A stretch of 64,000 nucleotides of DNA from an uncultured Corynebacterium sp. (GTDB taxonomy: Bacteria; Actinomycetota; Actinomycetes; Mycobacteriales; Mycobacteriaceae). Of the stretch, positions 9,227 to 18,766 are shown piece after piece. The notes beneath the pieces are model-generated. The model did no database searches, had not been told where the DNA came from, and saw only the letters and a list, made by a program, of their open reading frames with translations. The stretch covers positions 1 through 64,000 of the forward strand of contig NZ_CAMQAZ010000006.1 of NCBI RefSeq assembly GCF_946998835.1. The letters run 5' to 3'. The translations under genes and the position numbers were made by a program. Position 1 is the first letter of the stretch. Each line of letters starts with the position of its first letter.

Positions 9227-9248
9227 AGTGTTGTATAAACACAACACT
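9227..9248. promoter_or_regulatory. Palindromic operator before the XRE-ABC operon
   Basis: AGTGTTGT and ACAACACT form 8-bp perfect arms around a 6-bp spacer. It lies immediately before the regulator gene, next to a minus-strand TTGACG at 9250-9255, which fits autoregulation by the XRE protein. Confidence 0.6.
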
Positions 9249-9360
9249 CCGTCAACTGTTGATAACAAAATGAATGGCAATCACTTTCTTAAACTACAGG
9301 TCAGCGGGCCAGAAAAAATCTAAAAATTTCCGTCCGTGCACTCCCGTACACTCGGTTGTC

Positions 9361-10227
9361 ATGATCACACCCGAGTCGAAGTACGATGCAGCGACAACCG
9401 GAATTGCCAACGTGGAATTGGTCGATGGCAACGCCATCCCGATTCTGGGGTTTGGCACCTACAAGCTCGACGATGAGCAGGCGCGTCAGTCTGTGCGCTA
9501 CGCCCTGGAGGTCGGCTACCGCCACATCGACACCGCATCGCTCTATGGCAATGAGCGAGGGGTTGGTCAGGGTATTGCCGATGCGGTCGCTGCGAACGTC
9601 GTAAAGCGTGAAGATATCTTCGTGACCACGAAGGTCTGGAACGATGCGCAGGAGTCGGCGGCGACGCGCGAGTCCGTGCGAGCATCTCTGGAGCGGCTCG
9701 GTCTTGACTATGTTGACCTGGTGCTTGTGCACTGGCCGGTGGCGAAGCAGGGGACGTTTGGGCAGTGCTTCGACGCGCTGCTGGACCTCAAGCGTGAGGG
9801 GCTGATTCGCTCGGTTGGTGTGGCGAACTTCTACCCAGAGGTACTCGATCAGCTCTCCGAAGTTCCGGTGGTCAACCAGATTGAGCTGCATCCGCAGTTC
9901 CCGCAGGACGAGCAGATTGCCGATGATCGTCGCCGTGGCATCGTCACGCAGGCATGGTCGCCGCTGGGGCGTGCGAAGTACTTTGAGGGCTCGCCGATTG
10001 CAGAGATCGCCGAGCGTCTGGGTAAGACGCCCGCCCAGATCGCTATCCGTTGGCATCTCCAGCGCGGCATCGTCGCCATCCCGAAGTCGGCTACACCAGC
10101 GCGTATCAAGGAAAACTTCCAGGTCGTAGACTTTGAACTCTCCGGCGAGGACATGAAAACGATTGCATCGATGGCGCGTGCCGACGGCCGCCTGAGCGGT
10201 GACCCGCGGATATTCGGCAATGAATAA
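9361..10227 (+). CDS. Aldo/keto reductase
   Basis: NAD(P)H-dependent carbonyl reductase of the 2,5-diketo-D-gluconate reductase-like group, 288 residues. The catalytic tetrad is present: Asp57 and Tyr62 (HIDTASLYGNE), Lys91 (VTTKVWN) and His124 (LVHWP). The C-terminal IPKSATPARIKEN binds the cofactor phosphate. I chose ATG 9361 because the family starts about 20 residues before VDGNAIPILGFGTY; the longer frame has no support. TACACT sits 7 nt before this ATG, suggesting a leaderless message. It stands alone, so the substrate is unknown. Confidence 0.88.
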   Translation: MITPESKYDAATTGIANVELVDGNAIPILGFGTYKLDDEQARQSVRYALEVGYRHIDTASLYGNERGVGQGIADAVAANVVKREDIFVTTKVWNDAQESAATRESVRASLERLGLDYVDLVLVHWPVAKQGTFGQCFDALLDLKREGLIRSVGVANFYPEVLDQLSEVPVVNQIELHPQFPQDEQIADDRRRGIVTQAWSPLGRAKYFEGSPIAEIAERLGKTPAQIAIRWHLQRGIVAIPKSATPARIKENFQVVDFELSGEDMKTIASMARADGRLSGDPRIFGNE

Positions 10228-10288
10228 ACCAGTTTGGATTTGCTTATAGCTGTATCGCTATCGGTCGTGCGCGGGTAGCCTAGTGGCT

Positions 10289-11041
10289 ATGACGAACCCA
10301 GCATCTGAAATCCGCGTCGAGGCCGATGGTGCGATTGTCACTATCACCATTGATCGAGATCACAAGCGCAACTCCCTGACCGCCGATGTGTGTCGTGACA
10401 TCGCAGATGCGGTGGAAGCTGCCGCGGAGGTCCCTGAGCAGCGCGTTATCCTGTTGCGCGGTGAAGGCCGTGCCTTCTGCGCCGGTGCCGACCTGAGCGG
10501 CCAGCATCACGACGATTCCTTCCATGAGCAACTGCGCCGGATGCTGCGCACGATTGAGACCAGCCGTCTGGTGGTCATCGCGGATGTGCAGGGTCCGGCT
10601 GTCGGTGCTGGCATGCAGTTGGCAATGGCGGCTGACCTGCGTGTTGTCGGGGAGCGCGGTTGGTTTATGATTCCGCCGGTCAAGCTTGGCATTGCTGTTG
10701 ACGCCTGGACTATTCGTCGTGTGCGCGTGCTGGTTGGCGGTGCTCGGGCCCGCACTATTTTGTTGGCGGCTGAACGGATGGATCAGGAAGCTGCTCATGC
10801 TTGTGGTCTGGCCTCCTACCTCGGTGGTTCGGACAAGGCGGAGGAGGTTGCGCTGCGTATTGCCACCTACGCACCGCTGTCGCTGGCCTATCACAAGGCG
10901 GTACTCAACGACGATGAGACGCACAGTCCGTTAAAGGACTACCAGCAGGAGCTCTACGACACGGTGTGGGCTTCCGAGGACGCCGCGGAGGCGTCGAAGG
11001 CGCGAGCTGAAAAGCGCGAACCGAATTTCATCGGCAAATAG
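10289..11041 (+). CDS. echA6: Crotonase-fold acyl-CoA protein, EchA6-like, catalytic glutamates missing
   Basis: Enoyl-CoA hydratase/isomerase family, 250 residues, with the oxyanion-hole segments AFCAGADLSG (62-71) and GPAVGAGMQLAMAADL (102-117). The two glutamates used by true hydratases align with Gln110 and Pro130 here, so hydration is unlikely. M. tuberculosis EchA6, in the same neighbourhood (accD3-echA6-ctpE), is a non-catalytic acyl-CoA binding protein; this gene probably shares that role. A GTG two codons upstream is an alternative start; TAGCCT shortly before the ATG suggests a leaderless mRNA. The gene name is inferred from synteny. Confidence 0.75.
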   Translation: MTNPASEIRVEADGAIVTITIDRDHKRNSLTADVCRDIADAVEAAAEVPEQRVILLRGEGRAFCAGADLSGQHHDDSFHEQLRRMLRTIETSRLVVIADVQGPAVGAGMQLAMAADLRVVGERGWFMIPPVKLGIAVDAWTIRRVRVLVGGARARTILLAAERMDQEAAHACGLASYLGGSDKAEEVALRIATYAPLSLAYHKAVLNDDETHSPLKDYQQELYDTVWASEDAAEASKARAEKREPNFIGK

Positions 11042-11081
11042 CTTCAGTAGGTTCAGCACTAGGCACATAGGGTAGGCAGTC

Positions 11082-13535
11082 ATGAGCTCGTGGGAAACTC
11101 CCGACAGCGGTCTTACTCAGGAGCAGGTCCAACAGCGCATTAAGTCGGGGCAGGCCAACGAGCTACCGCCAACGTCCGGACGCAGTGTACGGGACATTAT
11201 CCGTGCCAATGTGTTTACCCGCATCAACGGTATTCTCGCCGTTTTGTTCGCGGTCGTGCTCTACACCGGCTCCATCGTTAACGGCGCCTTTGGTCTGCTG
11301 ATTATTGCTAACTCTATCGTCGGCATCGTCCAGGAGTTGCGTGCCAAATACACGCTGGACAAGCTCTCCATTGTCGGCCGCGCAAAGCCCATGGTCATCC
11401 GTGACGGGCAGCCCGCCCGCGAGGTTGATCGGGAGTCTGTCGTACTCGACGATCTCATCGAGGTCGGCCCGGGCGACCAGATTGTTGTCGACGGTATTCT
11501 GCGCTATGCCTCCGACGTAGCCATAGATGAATCCTCTCTGACCGGTGAATCCGATGCCATCCACAAGGGTGTCGGGGACATGGTCTACTCGGGTTCCTCT
11601 GTCGTGGTGGGGTCGGCGCGGTATCAGGCTACCAAGGTCGGCAAAGAGGCCTACGCCGCCAAGCTCGCAGCTGAGGCCAACAAATTCACGCTGACTGACT
11701 CTCAGCTCTTCCGGGGCATCAACAAGATTCTCACCTATATCTCTTGGATTCTCATCCCCGTCGGCGCGCTGTCCATCTATACGCAGCTCTTTGTCGCCGG
11801 CGATGACCTCAACGATGCGCTGCTGGCGATGGTCGCCACTCTGGTGCCCATGGTGCCCGAGGGGCTCGTCCTTATGACCACCATTGCGTTTGCCCTCGGC
11901 GTGGTGCGCTTGGGGCGACATCGCGTGTTGGTCAACGAGCTGCCTGCCATAGAAGGGCTCGCGCGCGTCGATACCGTGTGCGTCGACAAAACCGGCACAC
12001 TCACCGAAAATGCGATGCAGCTGATGGAAATCGACATCGTATCCGACAACGACACATCCCGCACTGAGGTCGACTCCGCGCTCATCGACCTCTGCAAACT
12101 CGACGATCGCCCGAACGCAACAGCCCGTGCTCTGCTTCAGGGAATTGAAGACGCGGGGGACGTCGTAAAGCGTGAGCAGACCGAAACCCGCCCCTTCACC
12201 TCAGCGAATAAATGGTCGGCGCTAACGTATCGCGGCGGTGCGACGTGGGTCTTCGGCGCGCCCGACGTGCTTGTCGACGACTCCGCGGTTGGCATGCAGA
12301 AAGCTCGGCAGCTTATGGAGGAGGGGCTTCGTGTGCTCCTGCTCGCACGGACCACGGTTGGTGCCGATGATCTGCCCGGAGGGGCCTTGCGAAAGAGCAA
12401 TGCGGTGGAGTTGGAGTCGGTCGCGCTTGTCGTGCTGGGGCAAAAAGTACGCTCGGATGCGGCAGATACGGTGGCCTATTTCTATGAAGAGGGCGTCCAG
12501 GTCAAGGTCATTTCCGGTGACAATGATCGCTCGGTGGGAGCCGTTGCCCGTGAGTTAAAAATGGAGGGTGCGGACGCTCCTGTTGACGCATCTGGACTTC
12601 CTGCCAGCCGGGATGAAGGTAGTGGAGCCAAGAGTGCTGAGATTCGTGACGAGTTTGCAGACATCGTGGAGTCGCGGCAGATCTTCGGCCGTGTTACGGC
12701 GGAGACCAAGCGCGATATGGTTCATGCGCTGCAGTCGCGGGGACATCATGTGGCGATGACCGGTGACGGTGTCAATGACGTGCTGGCGCTAAAGGCGGCG
12801 AACCTTGGTGTGGCCATGGGCGATGGTGCGCCGGCGACAAGGTCGGTGGCGCAGTTGGTGCTGTTGGATAACCGTTTCGCTGTGATGCCGATGATTGTGG
12901 CGGAAGGTCGCCGCGTCATTGGCAACATCGAGCGCGTGGCCAACCTCTTTTTGACGAAGACCATCTACTCGGTGGTGCTGGCGCTGGCCGTGGGGCTGTG
13001 GGGGATGGATTACCCGTTCGAGCCGATTCACGTGACCATCACGGGCTGGTTCACAATCGGTATTCCGGCCTTTGTGCTTTCGTTGGCGCCGAACTGGGAG
13101 CGTGCGCGGGATGGTTTTGTGCGCCGCGTGTTGCGTTTAGCGATACCCGCCGGCATCACGGTAGGGCTGTTGACCTTCATGTTTTGGCTGTGGGCAAACC
13201 CCGGAGTCGATGCCAGCGACGCGGCGCGAGGGGAGGCGTCCACTGCGACTCTCATTGTGCTGATTGTCTCGGCATTTTGGGTTTTGGTAGTTGTGGCTAG
13301 ACCGTACACGTGGTGGAAGGTGCTGTTGCTGGCGGTGTCGGCAGGTGCGTACCTGTTCATATTCTCGGTGAAGCCGGTGGCTGCGGTGCTGAATCTCTAC
13401 TGGGTGGGGCGGGAGTTGTTGATTCCTGCGCTGATTGTGGGGGCCATTGGTGCGGCCATCATCGAGGCGCTGTGGTGGTGGCGCAAGAGTAAACCATTGC
13501 CGGAAAAGGCCGAGAATGCGAGCGCAACAGCGTAA
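11082..13535 (+). CDS. ctpE: P-type cation-transporting ATPase, CtpE-like
   Basis: Membrane ATPase of 817 residues. It has the actuator motif SLTGES (152-157), PMVPEGL in the transport helix (256-262), phosphorylation site DKTGTLT with Asp302, and hinge motif TGDGVNDVLALK. There is no N-terminal heavy-metal domain or CPC motif, arguing against Cu/Cd export. Mycobacterial CtpE is a Ca2+ importer and lies next to echA6 and accD3, as here. The start at ATG 11082 agrees with WETPDSGLTQEQV at the N-terminus of relatives. Ca2+ specificity is inferred. Confidence 0.87.
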   Translation: MSSWETPDSGLTQEQVQQRIKSGQANELPPTSGRSVRDIIRANVFTRINGILAVLFAVVLYTGSIVNGAFGLLIIANSIVGIVQELRAKYTLDKLSIVGRAKPMVIRDGQPAREVDRESVVLDDLIEVGPGDQIVVDGILRYASDVAIDESSLTGESDAIHKGVGDMVYSGSSVVVGSARYQATKVGKEAYAAKLAAEANKFTLTDSQLFRGINKILTYISWILIPVGALSIYTQLFVAGDDLNDALLAMVATLVPMVPEGLVLMTTIAFALGVVRLGRHRVLVNELPAIEGLARVDTVCVDKTGTLTENAMQLMEIDIVSDNDTSRTEVDSALIDLCKLDDRPNATARALLQGIEDAGDVVKREQTETRPFTSANKWSALTYRGGATWVFGAPDVLVDDSAVGMQKARQLMEEGLRVLLLARTTVGADDLPGGALRKSNAVELESVALVVLGQKVRSDAADTVAYFYEEGVQVKVISGDNDRSVGAVARELKMEGADAPVDASGLPASRDEGSGAKSAEIRDEFADIVESRQIFGRVTAETKRDMVHALQSRGHHVAMTGDGVNDVLALKAANLGVAMGDGAPATRSVAQLVLLDNRFAVMPMIVAEGRRVIGNIERVANLFLTKTIYSVVLALAVGLWGMDYPFEPIHVTITGWFTIGIPAFVLSLAPNWERARDGFVRRVLRLAIPAGITVGLLTFMFWLWANPGVDASDAARGEASTATLIVLIVSAFWVLVVVARPYTWWKVLLLAVSAGAYLFIFSVKPVAAVLNLYWVGRELLIPALIVGAIGAAIIEALWWWRKSKPLPEKAENASATA

Positions 13536-13761
13536 ATGGGGGTAGCGAAAGGTCGCCCCAAGTATGCAGGTAAGGGCGTTTTTGGGGGTGCCTTAATGCT
13601 GGCTGAGAAGTAGTTAGCCGCATTTAACTTCTTTGCTAACTGTGTTCCGGGTAACTTTGTTTCAACACATAATCAAAAATGTGGTGCACGGCACACCGTC
13701 GGGGTGGCTGTGTTGAACCTCATTACGAACACCTGCATAACTTCCTGGAAAGGATTAGCCC

Positions 13762-14139
13762 GTGTCCGCAACACCATTGCCGACAGACCGGCATAAGCCA
13801 CAGGCGGCTGAGTACCGCTACGTGCAAAAGTCAGCGCAGTTCCAAGAGCTCCGCTCTACATTCCGTTCATTCGCCATCCCGATGACCGTCGCAGGTCTGG
13901 TCTGGTACATCGCATTCGTTCTGCTCGCGACGTTCGCGCCAGATCTCATGGCAACTCCCGTACTGGGCAACATCAACCTGGGCATCATCCTTGGTCTGCT
14001 CCAGTTCGTGACTACCTTCGCCATCACCTGGGTTTACATCAGCTTCGCCAATAAGAAGCTCGAGCCGATGCAGGCTGAGCTGCGTGAGGCAATGGAAAGT
14101 GGCGAAATCGCTGAAATCGTTGCAAAGAAGGGGGCATAA
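13762..14139 (+). CDS. mctB: DUF485 membrane protein, MctB
   Basis: Small membrane protein of 125 residues with two helices (IPMTVAGLVWYIAFVLLATF and INLGIILGLLQFVTTFAITWVYI), typical of the DUF485 subunit that accompanies ActP/MctC symporters. The start is GTG at 13762 with AAAGGA upstream. Only 3 nt separate it from mctC. The mctB-mctC pair, not far downstream of gltA and accDA, matches the C. glutamicum cg0952-cg0953 arrangement. Confidence 0.88.
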   Translation: MSATPLPTDRHKPQAAEYRYVQKSAQFQELRSTFRSFAIPMTVAGLVWYIAFVLLATFAPDLMATPVLGNINLGIILGLLQFVTTFAITWVYISFANKKLEPMQAELREAMESGEIAEIVAKKGA

Positions 14140-14142
14140 GCC

Positions 14143-15795
14143 ATGCTGACCAGTTTCTTTGCTGCAGATGACACTGCAGCAGCAGGTAACCCGATTCTCA
14201 ACATCGCGGTCTTCGTCGCCTTCATTGTTGCGACCATGTTCATCGTTACTCGTGTAGGCAAGGGCGGAAACAAGGGTGCTTCCGACTTCTACACCGGTGG
14301 TGCACAGTTCTCCGGTACTCAGAATGGTCTCGCCATTGCTGGTGACTACCTCTCGGCCGCGTCCTTCCTCGGTATCGTCGGTGCCATCGCGCTGACTGGT
14401 TACGACGGATTCCTGTACTCCATCGGATTCTTCGTGGCCTGGCTTGTCGCGCTTCTGCTCGTTGCAGAGCCGCTGCGTAACGTCGGTAAGTTCACCATGG
14501 CTGACGTGCTGTCGTTCCGTCTAAAGCAGCGTCCGGTGCGTACCGCAGCTGCTATCTCCACTCTCGCAGTGACCCTGTTCTACCTCATCGCGCAGATGGC
14601 CGGTGCAGGTTCCCTGGTCGCCGTGCTGCTCAACATTCACGACTCCACTCAGCAGTCCATCGTTGTCGCAGTCGTCGGCATCATCATGGTCGCATACGTT
14701 CTCATCGGTGGCATGAAAGGCACGACTTACGTGCAGATGATTAAGGCCGTCCTGCTGGTCGGTGCTGTCATCATCATGACCTTGATCATCCTGGTTGGCG
14801 TTAAGGGCAACTTCTCCCAGCTCCTGCAGGACGCAGTGGACACGCACGCGAGCTCGGACTACATCGCCGAGAAGGGCTACGAAGCTTCCGCCATTCTGGA
14901 GCCGGGTCTGAAGTACGGCGGCTCCTTCGTCCAGCAGCTGGACTTCATCTCTCTGGGCCTGGCACTGGTTCTCGGTGTTGCTGGTCTGCCACACGTGCTC
15001 ATGCGCTTCTACACGGTGCCGACCGCAAAGGAAGCTCGTAAGTCCGTGACCTGGGCAATCATCCTCATCGGTGGCTTCTACCTGTTGACCCTGGTGCTCG
15101 GCTACGGTGCTGCTGCGCTCGTCGGCCCGGACCGCATCATGGCCGCGCCGGGCGGGGCCAACGCCGCAGCTCCGTTGCTGGCCTTTGAGATCGGTGGCTC
15201 TATCTTTATGGCTGTAGTCTCCGCAGTTGCGTTTGCTACCGTGTTGGCCGTGGTCGCTGGTCTGGCAATTACCGCTTCCGCGTCTGTCGGCCAGGACCTC
15301 TACCAGGCCGTGATTCGCAAGGGACAGGCAACGGAAGCTGAACAGGTTCGCGTCTCTCGCATCACCGTTATCGTGCTGGGTGTTGTCTCCATCATCCTCG
15401 GCATCCTGGCTATGGGGCAGAACGTGGCGTTCCTGGTGTCGCTGGCATTCGCAGTGGCAGCATCCGCAAACGTTCCGACCATCCTGATGTCCCTGTTCTG
15501 GAAGCGTTTCAACACCGCAGGCGCAGTTGCTTCCATGTACACCGGTGTCATCGCGTCGCTGGTGCTGATCATCTTCTCCCCGGCAGTCTCCGGTAGCGAG
15601 TCCTCGATGATTCCGTCTGTTGACTTCTCCTGGTTCCCGCTGACCTCACCGGGTCTGCTCGCTATTCCGCTGGCATTCCTGGCTGGCATCATCGCCACCT
15701 ACATGGGTAAGCCGGATAACTTCGACGACCTGGCAGCCGAGATGGAAGTTCGCTCCCTGACCGGTGTTGGCACCGAGGCTGCGGTTGATCACTAA
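14143..15795 (+). CDS. mctC: Monocarboxylate:cation symporter, MctC/ActP type
   Basis: Sodium:solute symporter family protein of 550 residues with about 13 hydrophobic helices. Family features include DFYTGGAQFSGTQNGLAIAGDYLSAASFLG, the RNVGKFTMADVLSFRL segment, and GLPHVLMRFYTVPTAKEARKS. In C. glutamicum MctC imports pyruvate, acetate and propionate, and this one should do the same. Its pairing with the DUF485 gene and closeness to gltA fit growth on organic acids. A terminator-like hairpin follows about 95 bp downstream. Confidence 0.92.
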   Translation: MLTSFFAADDTAAAGNPILNIAVFVAFIVATMFIVTRVGKGGNKGASDFYTGGAQFSGTQNGLAIAGDYLSAASFLGIVGAIALTGYDGFLYSIGFFVAWLVALLLVAEPLRNVGKFTMADVLSFRLKQRPVRTAAAISTLAVTLFYLIAQMAGAGSLVAVLLNIHDSTQQSIVVAVVGIIMVAYVLIGGMKGTTYVQMIKAVLLVGAVIIMTLIILVGVKGNFSQLLQDAVDTHASSDYIAEKGYEASAILEPGLKYGGSFVQQLDFISLGLALVLGVAGLPHVLMRFYTVPTAKEARKSVTWAIILIGGFYLLTLVLGYGAAALVGPDRIMAAPGGANAAAPLLAFEIGGSIFMAVVSAVAFATVLAVVAGLAITASASVGQDLYQAVIRKGQATEAEQVRVSRITVIVLGVVSIILGILAMGQNVAFLVSLAFAVAASANVPTILMSLFWKRFNTAGAVASMYTGVIASLVLIIFSPAVSGSESSMIPSVDFSWFPLTSPGLLAIPLAFLAGIIATYMGKPDNFDDLAAEMEVRSLTGVGTEAAVDH

Positions 15796-15887
15796 TAACC
15801 TCGACATTGATGGCCACTGAGCCCAAGGCTGATGACACTACTGCTGTAGCTCAGTCCTCAGCTCACTTAACTGAATAGACAGAGCAG

Positions 15888-15922
15888 AGACCTCGTTATC
15901 GTTACCGGTAGCGGGGTCTTTG
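15888..15922 (+). terminator. Terminator after mctBC
   Basis: AGACCTCG pairs imperfectly with CGGGGTCT around a loop that can form a second small hairpin, followed by TTTGT. It ends the mctBC transcript before gcvT. Confidence 0.5.
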
Positions 15923-16092
15923 TCGTGGGCGCGGGAGCCGTCGTCAAGCGTGTGCGGGGACCGTGGCGGGGGACTGGTGGAAGCGACCTCGCCTGGTGAG
16001 GTCTCGGGTGCTCGCGGAAGCGCGCGTGGACTCTTAGATATAAGGTGGGAAGGTAATAACCTGGTTTGCCCACCGCAATAATTGGAGTGTGT

Positions 16093-17265
16093 ATGACTGA
16101 CAATTCTGGCGCTTCCGAGAACAACAATTCATTCCGTAGTGCCCTGCATGATGAGCACGTGAGCCTCGGCGCAGAAATGCGCAACGTCGGTGGCTACGAA
16201 GTGCCGTTCCGCTACTCGTCGGAGATTGCGGAGCACAACGCGGTGCGAGAGGCCGTCGGCGTTTTCGATCTGTCTCTGATGGGAATCATTCGCGTCACCG
16301 GTGAGGATGCGGCGTCGTTCCTCGCGCACACCCTGATTTCGGCTATCAAGCCGCTGGCGCTTGGCCGTGCGAAGTACACCATGATTGTGCAGGAAGACGG
16401 CGGCATTATTGATGACCTCATCATCTACCGTCTCGGCAGCCACGAATTCATGCTGGTGCAGAACGCCGCAGCCGTTGAAGATGTGTACTCGACTCTGCTC
16501 GAGCGCATCGGCGGCTACAACGTCGAAGTCGAGCGCATGAATGACAAGAATGCACTCCTGGCTATCCAGGGGCCAAAGGCTGCGAAGCTCCTGCGTCGTC
16601 TGCTGCCGCAGGACCTGCACGCGACTCTTGACGGCTTGAACTACTACTCTTGCACCCTTCTTGAGGTCGCAGGCGTGGAGATGATTGTCGCTCGCACTGG
16701 TTACACAGGTGAGGACGGCTTCGAGATCTTCCCGCCGGCTAATCGTGCGGTCGACGTCTGGCGTGCCATCATCGCAGCCGGTGGCAAGGTGGAAAATCCA
16801 GAGGATCCGGCCGACGATGGCGCTGACCTCGGCCTGCTGCCATGTGGTCTGGCCTGCCGTGACACCCTGCGCCTCGAGGCCGGTATGCCGCTCTACGGCT
16901 ACGAGCTGACTCGCGACCGCACTCCGCTGGAGGCCGGCCTGCAGTCCATCATGGGTCCGACCAAGGGCCACTTCATCGGCCGTAATGCCCTGGTTAACCG
17001 TCCGCAGTCCAAGGACCTGCTGGTTGGCCTGCGCTTTTCCGGTGATGAAGCGCCGACGCGTGGCACCAAGCTCATTGATGCGGAAGGCAATGAGGTCGGT
17101 GTGCTGACCTCCACTAAGGTGTCGCCGACTCTCGGTCAGCCGATTGGCTTCGCGTATGTTCAGCGTTGGCAGTCCGCCACTGGCACCGAGTTCACGGTCG
17201 AGGGCACGGACATTACCGCCACCGTCGTGCCGACGCCGTTCTACAACCGCCGTCACCGCAAGTAG
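16093..17265 (+). CDS. gcvT: Aminomethyltransferase (glycine cleavage T-protein)
   Basis: Tetrahydrofolate-dependent T-protein of the glycine cleavage system, 390 residues. It has LGAEMRNVGGYEVPFRYSSEIAEHNAVREAVGVFDLSLMG, the catalytic Asp in GGIIDDLIIYR, RTGYTGEDGFEIF and CRDTLRLEAGMPLYGYEL. I chose ATG 16093 (MTDNSGASEN) because GGAG precedes it; the longer frame adds nine poorly supported residues. No gcvP or gcvH is adjacent, so in this window it is a lone T-protein. A glycine riboswitch was looked for upstream and not found. Confidence 0.92.
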   Translation: MTDNSGASENNNSFRSALHDEHVSLGAEMRNVGGYEVPFRYSSEIAEHNAVREAVGVFDLSLMGIIRVTGEDAASFLAHTLISAIKPLALGRAKYTMIVQEDGGIIDDLIIYRLGSHEFMLVQNAAAVEDVYSTLLERIGGYNVEVERMNDKNALLAIQGPKAAKLLRRLLPQDLHATLDGLNYYSCTLLEVAGVEMIVARTGYTGEDGFEIFPPANRAVDVWRAIIAAGGKVENPEDPADDGADLGLLPCGLACRDTLRLEAGMPLYGYELTRDRTPLEAGLQSIMGPTKGHFIGRNALVNRPQSKDLLVGLRFSGDEAPTRGTKLIDAEGNEVGVLTSTKVSPTLGQPIGFAYVQRWQSATGTEFTVEGTDITATVVPTPFYNRRHRK

Positions 17266-17294
17266 CGTTTAGGCAGCATAACCCCTGGCAGGCG

Positions 17295-17891
17295 CTAGTT
17301 TTCCTTAGCTGGCGTTGCGCCAGGGTGCGGTTCCATCGGTTCGACGGACGTCATCGGGGCCGTCGGAGTTGTCGATGTAGTGGGCGTTGAAGTCTCGTCC
17401 GTCCCGGTTGACTCTGTAGCGTTCGTGCTCGGTGTCGTCGTCGCAGAGTCCTGCGGGTAGATTTCAGATGGCATCGTCGTAGTGGAGATCCACAGTTGGT
17501 CCGACGGCGGGTTCGCAGAAGGTCGCTGTAGCACCGTCCACACTTCCTGTTCACCAACCGGTGCGCATTCAAGGTTCTGGCCGTTGGCGCTCATGCGCAC
17601 CGCTCCGGTCTGGTTCGGGCACGGCTGTCCAATCCGAGGCGTGCCACCTTCCCGAACCTTCGGCCCCGCCGTCGTCGGCGAGCTAGTTGAGGTCGCCGTA
17701 GTACGTGAGCTTGACGACGAGGTTTGCGTCGTAGCAACCTCCACGTGCTCATTGTTGCCACAGCTCGTAGCTGTGGCTGCGAAGGTGAGGAGGCTACAGG
17801 CCAGCGCCAGGTGCCGTCGATTCTTGCTCCGACGGGCAGTGAGGTGAGGGTGCTGTACGGCTGACAGCTGAGTTCGCGTATTCACATCCAT
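17295..17891 (-). CDS. Putative Thr/Ser-rich lipoprotein
   Basis: A 198-residue exported protein of unknown role. The N-terminus has a basic region (RRSKNRRH), a hydrophobic stretch LALACSLLTFAATA and a lipobox ATSC with Cys44 as lipidation site. Two low-complexity Ser/Thr-rich segments (about 55-75 and 145-185) flank a short domain with two cysteines (IGQPCPNQTGAVRMSANGQNLECAPV) that could form a disulfide. It is convergent with gcvT and divergent from the RDD-like gene. Surface exposure by the linker-like ends is inferred. Confidence 0.7.
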   Translation of the reverse strand: MDVNTRTQLSAVQHPHLTARRSKNRRHLALACSLLTFAATATSCGNNEHVEVATTQTSSSSSRTTATSTSSPTTAGPKVREGGTPRIGQPCPNQTGAVRMSANGQNLECAPVGEQEVWTVLQRPSANPPSDQLWISTTTMPSEIYPQDSATTTPSTNATESTGTDETSTPTTSTTPTAPMTSVEPMEPHPGATPAKEN

Positions 17892-18173
17892 CTCACTTTC
17901 TGAGCTTCTCGAGCCTGCTTTTCGTGGTTTGTTTTCGGATTTATGGGTAGCGGGTCTCCTGAAAAACCACTGGTAGGTGCCAGCTGTAGGTTTACTTGCC
18001 GGTTGCTGGCATGGAAATTGCTGGCACAGAATAAATAGGTTGATTCAAACGGCAACTATACAGTCGACTTTTCGATTTGCATACTAGTTGCTTCTAATCG
18101 TGGCAGAACGGATGCGCTAGGAATAGACAATTCGTCTGTGAAGCCATGAGTGGTTTTTGATAGCGTGTGCTCC

Positions 18174-18752
18174 ATGAAACAGCGCATCCCGAATCGATTC
18201 TCCGTAAAGAGTAATGCGGATCTGTTCGCTCGGCGCAGCGGTGCGTGGATACTGGACTCGTTCCTTGTCGGAATCTTTGTTGCCATCATTGTGGCACTTG
18301 GAAAACTTGCGTGGGAAGCAGCCACGGCGAGTTGGGCGCTGCCGAGCCCGCCAGAGTTCAGAATTTTGTATGGTGCCATTTTCCCAGTTGTCTTTTTCTT
18401 TGTGCGCGTGGTTGAAGAGGCACGCGGTGAACAGACGTTTGGGAAAAGCGCATTTTTGCTACAGGTTGTTCCAGCGTGGAAAGTAGACTCTGGAGCGACT
18501 CCGTTCGAAGTAGCTCAGCCAGAGGGAACATCGGAGCTCGAGTCAGGAGACGATTCTTGGCGCGGAGGTTGGCAGGCGGCGGTACGTAATTGCTACCTAT
18601 TGTTGATGATTTTCTTTCTTACGGATTTGGAGCCAATCGTTGAACTGTTTTTTGGTGTCCTGATGATTTGGGTTGCTGTTTGCCGCTGGCACCCATTCGA
18701 CTGGTTGGCAGGAAAACGCGTCGTTGTTGAAAAAGGGCGTAGCGAGCGCTAG
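18174..18752 (+). CDS. RDD-like integral membrane protein
   Basis: Protein of 192 residues with about four hydrophobic segments: LDSFLVGIFVAIIVALGKL, ILYGAIFPVVFFFVRVV, YLLLMIFFL and IVELFFGVLMIWVAVC. The early RRSGAWILDSF pattern and late WHPFDWLAGKRVV resemble RDD-family proteins, but similarity is loose. ATG 18174 was chosen; TAGCGT lies about 7 nt upstream, consistent with a leaderless message. It is convergent with the siderophore-interacting protein gene. Function unknown. Confidence 0.65.
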   Translation: MKQRIPNRFSVKSNADLFARRSGAWILDSFLVGIFVAIIVALGKLAWEAATASWALPSPPEFRILYGAIFPVVFFFVRVVEEARGEQTFGKSAFLLQVVPAWKVDSGATPFEVAQPEGTSELESGDDSWRGGWQAAVRNCYLLLMIFFLTDLEPIVELFFGVLMIWVAVCRWHPFDWLAGKRVVVEKGRSER

Positions 18753-18766
18753 CGTGCGGGCAGATG

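Noticed and set aside
15923..16092. Glycine riboswitch before gcvT
   Set aside because: Neither the conserved GGAGAG-type P1/P3 pieces nor a tandem aptamer layout could be found.
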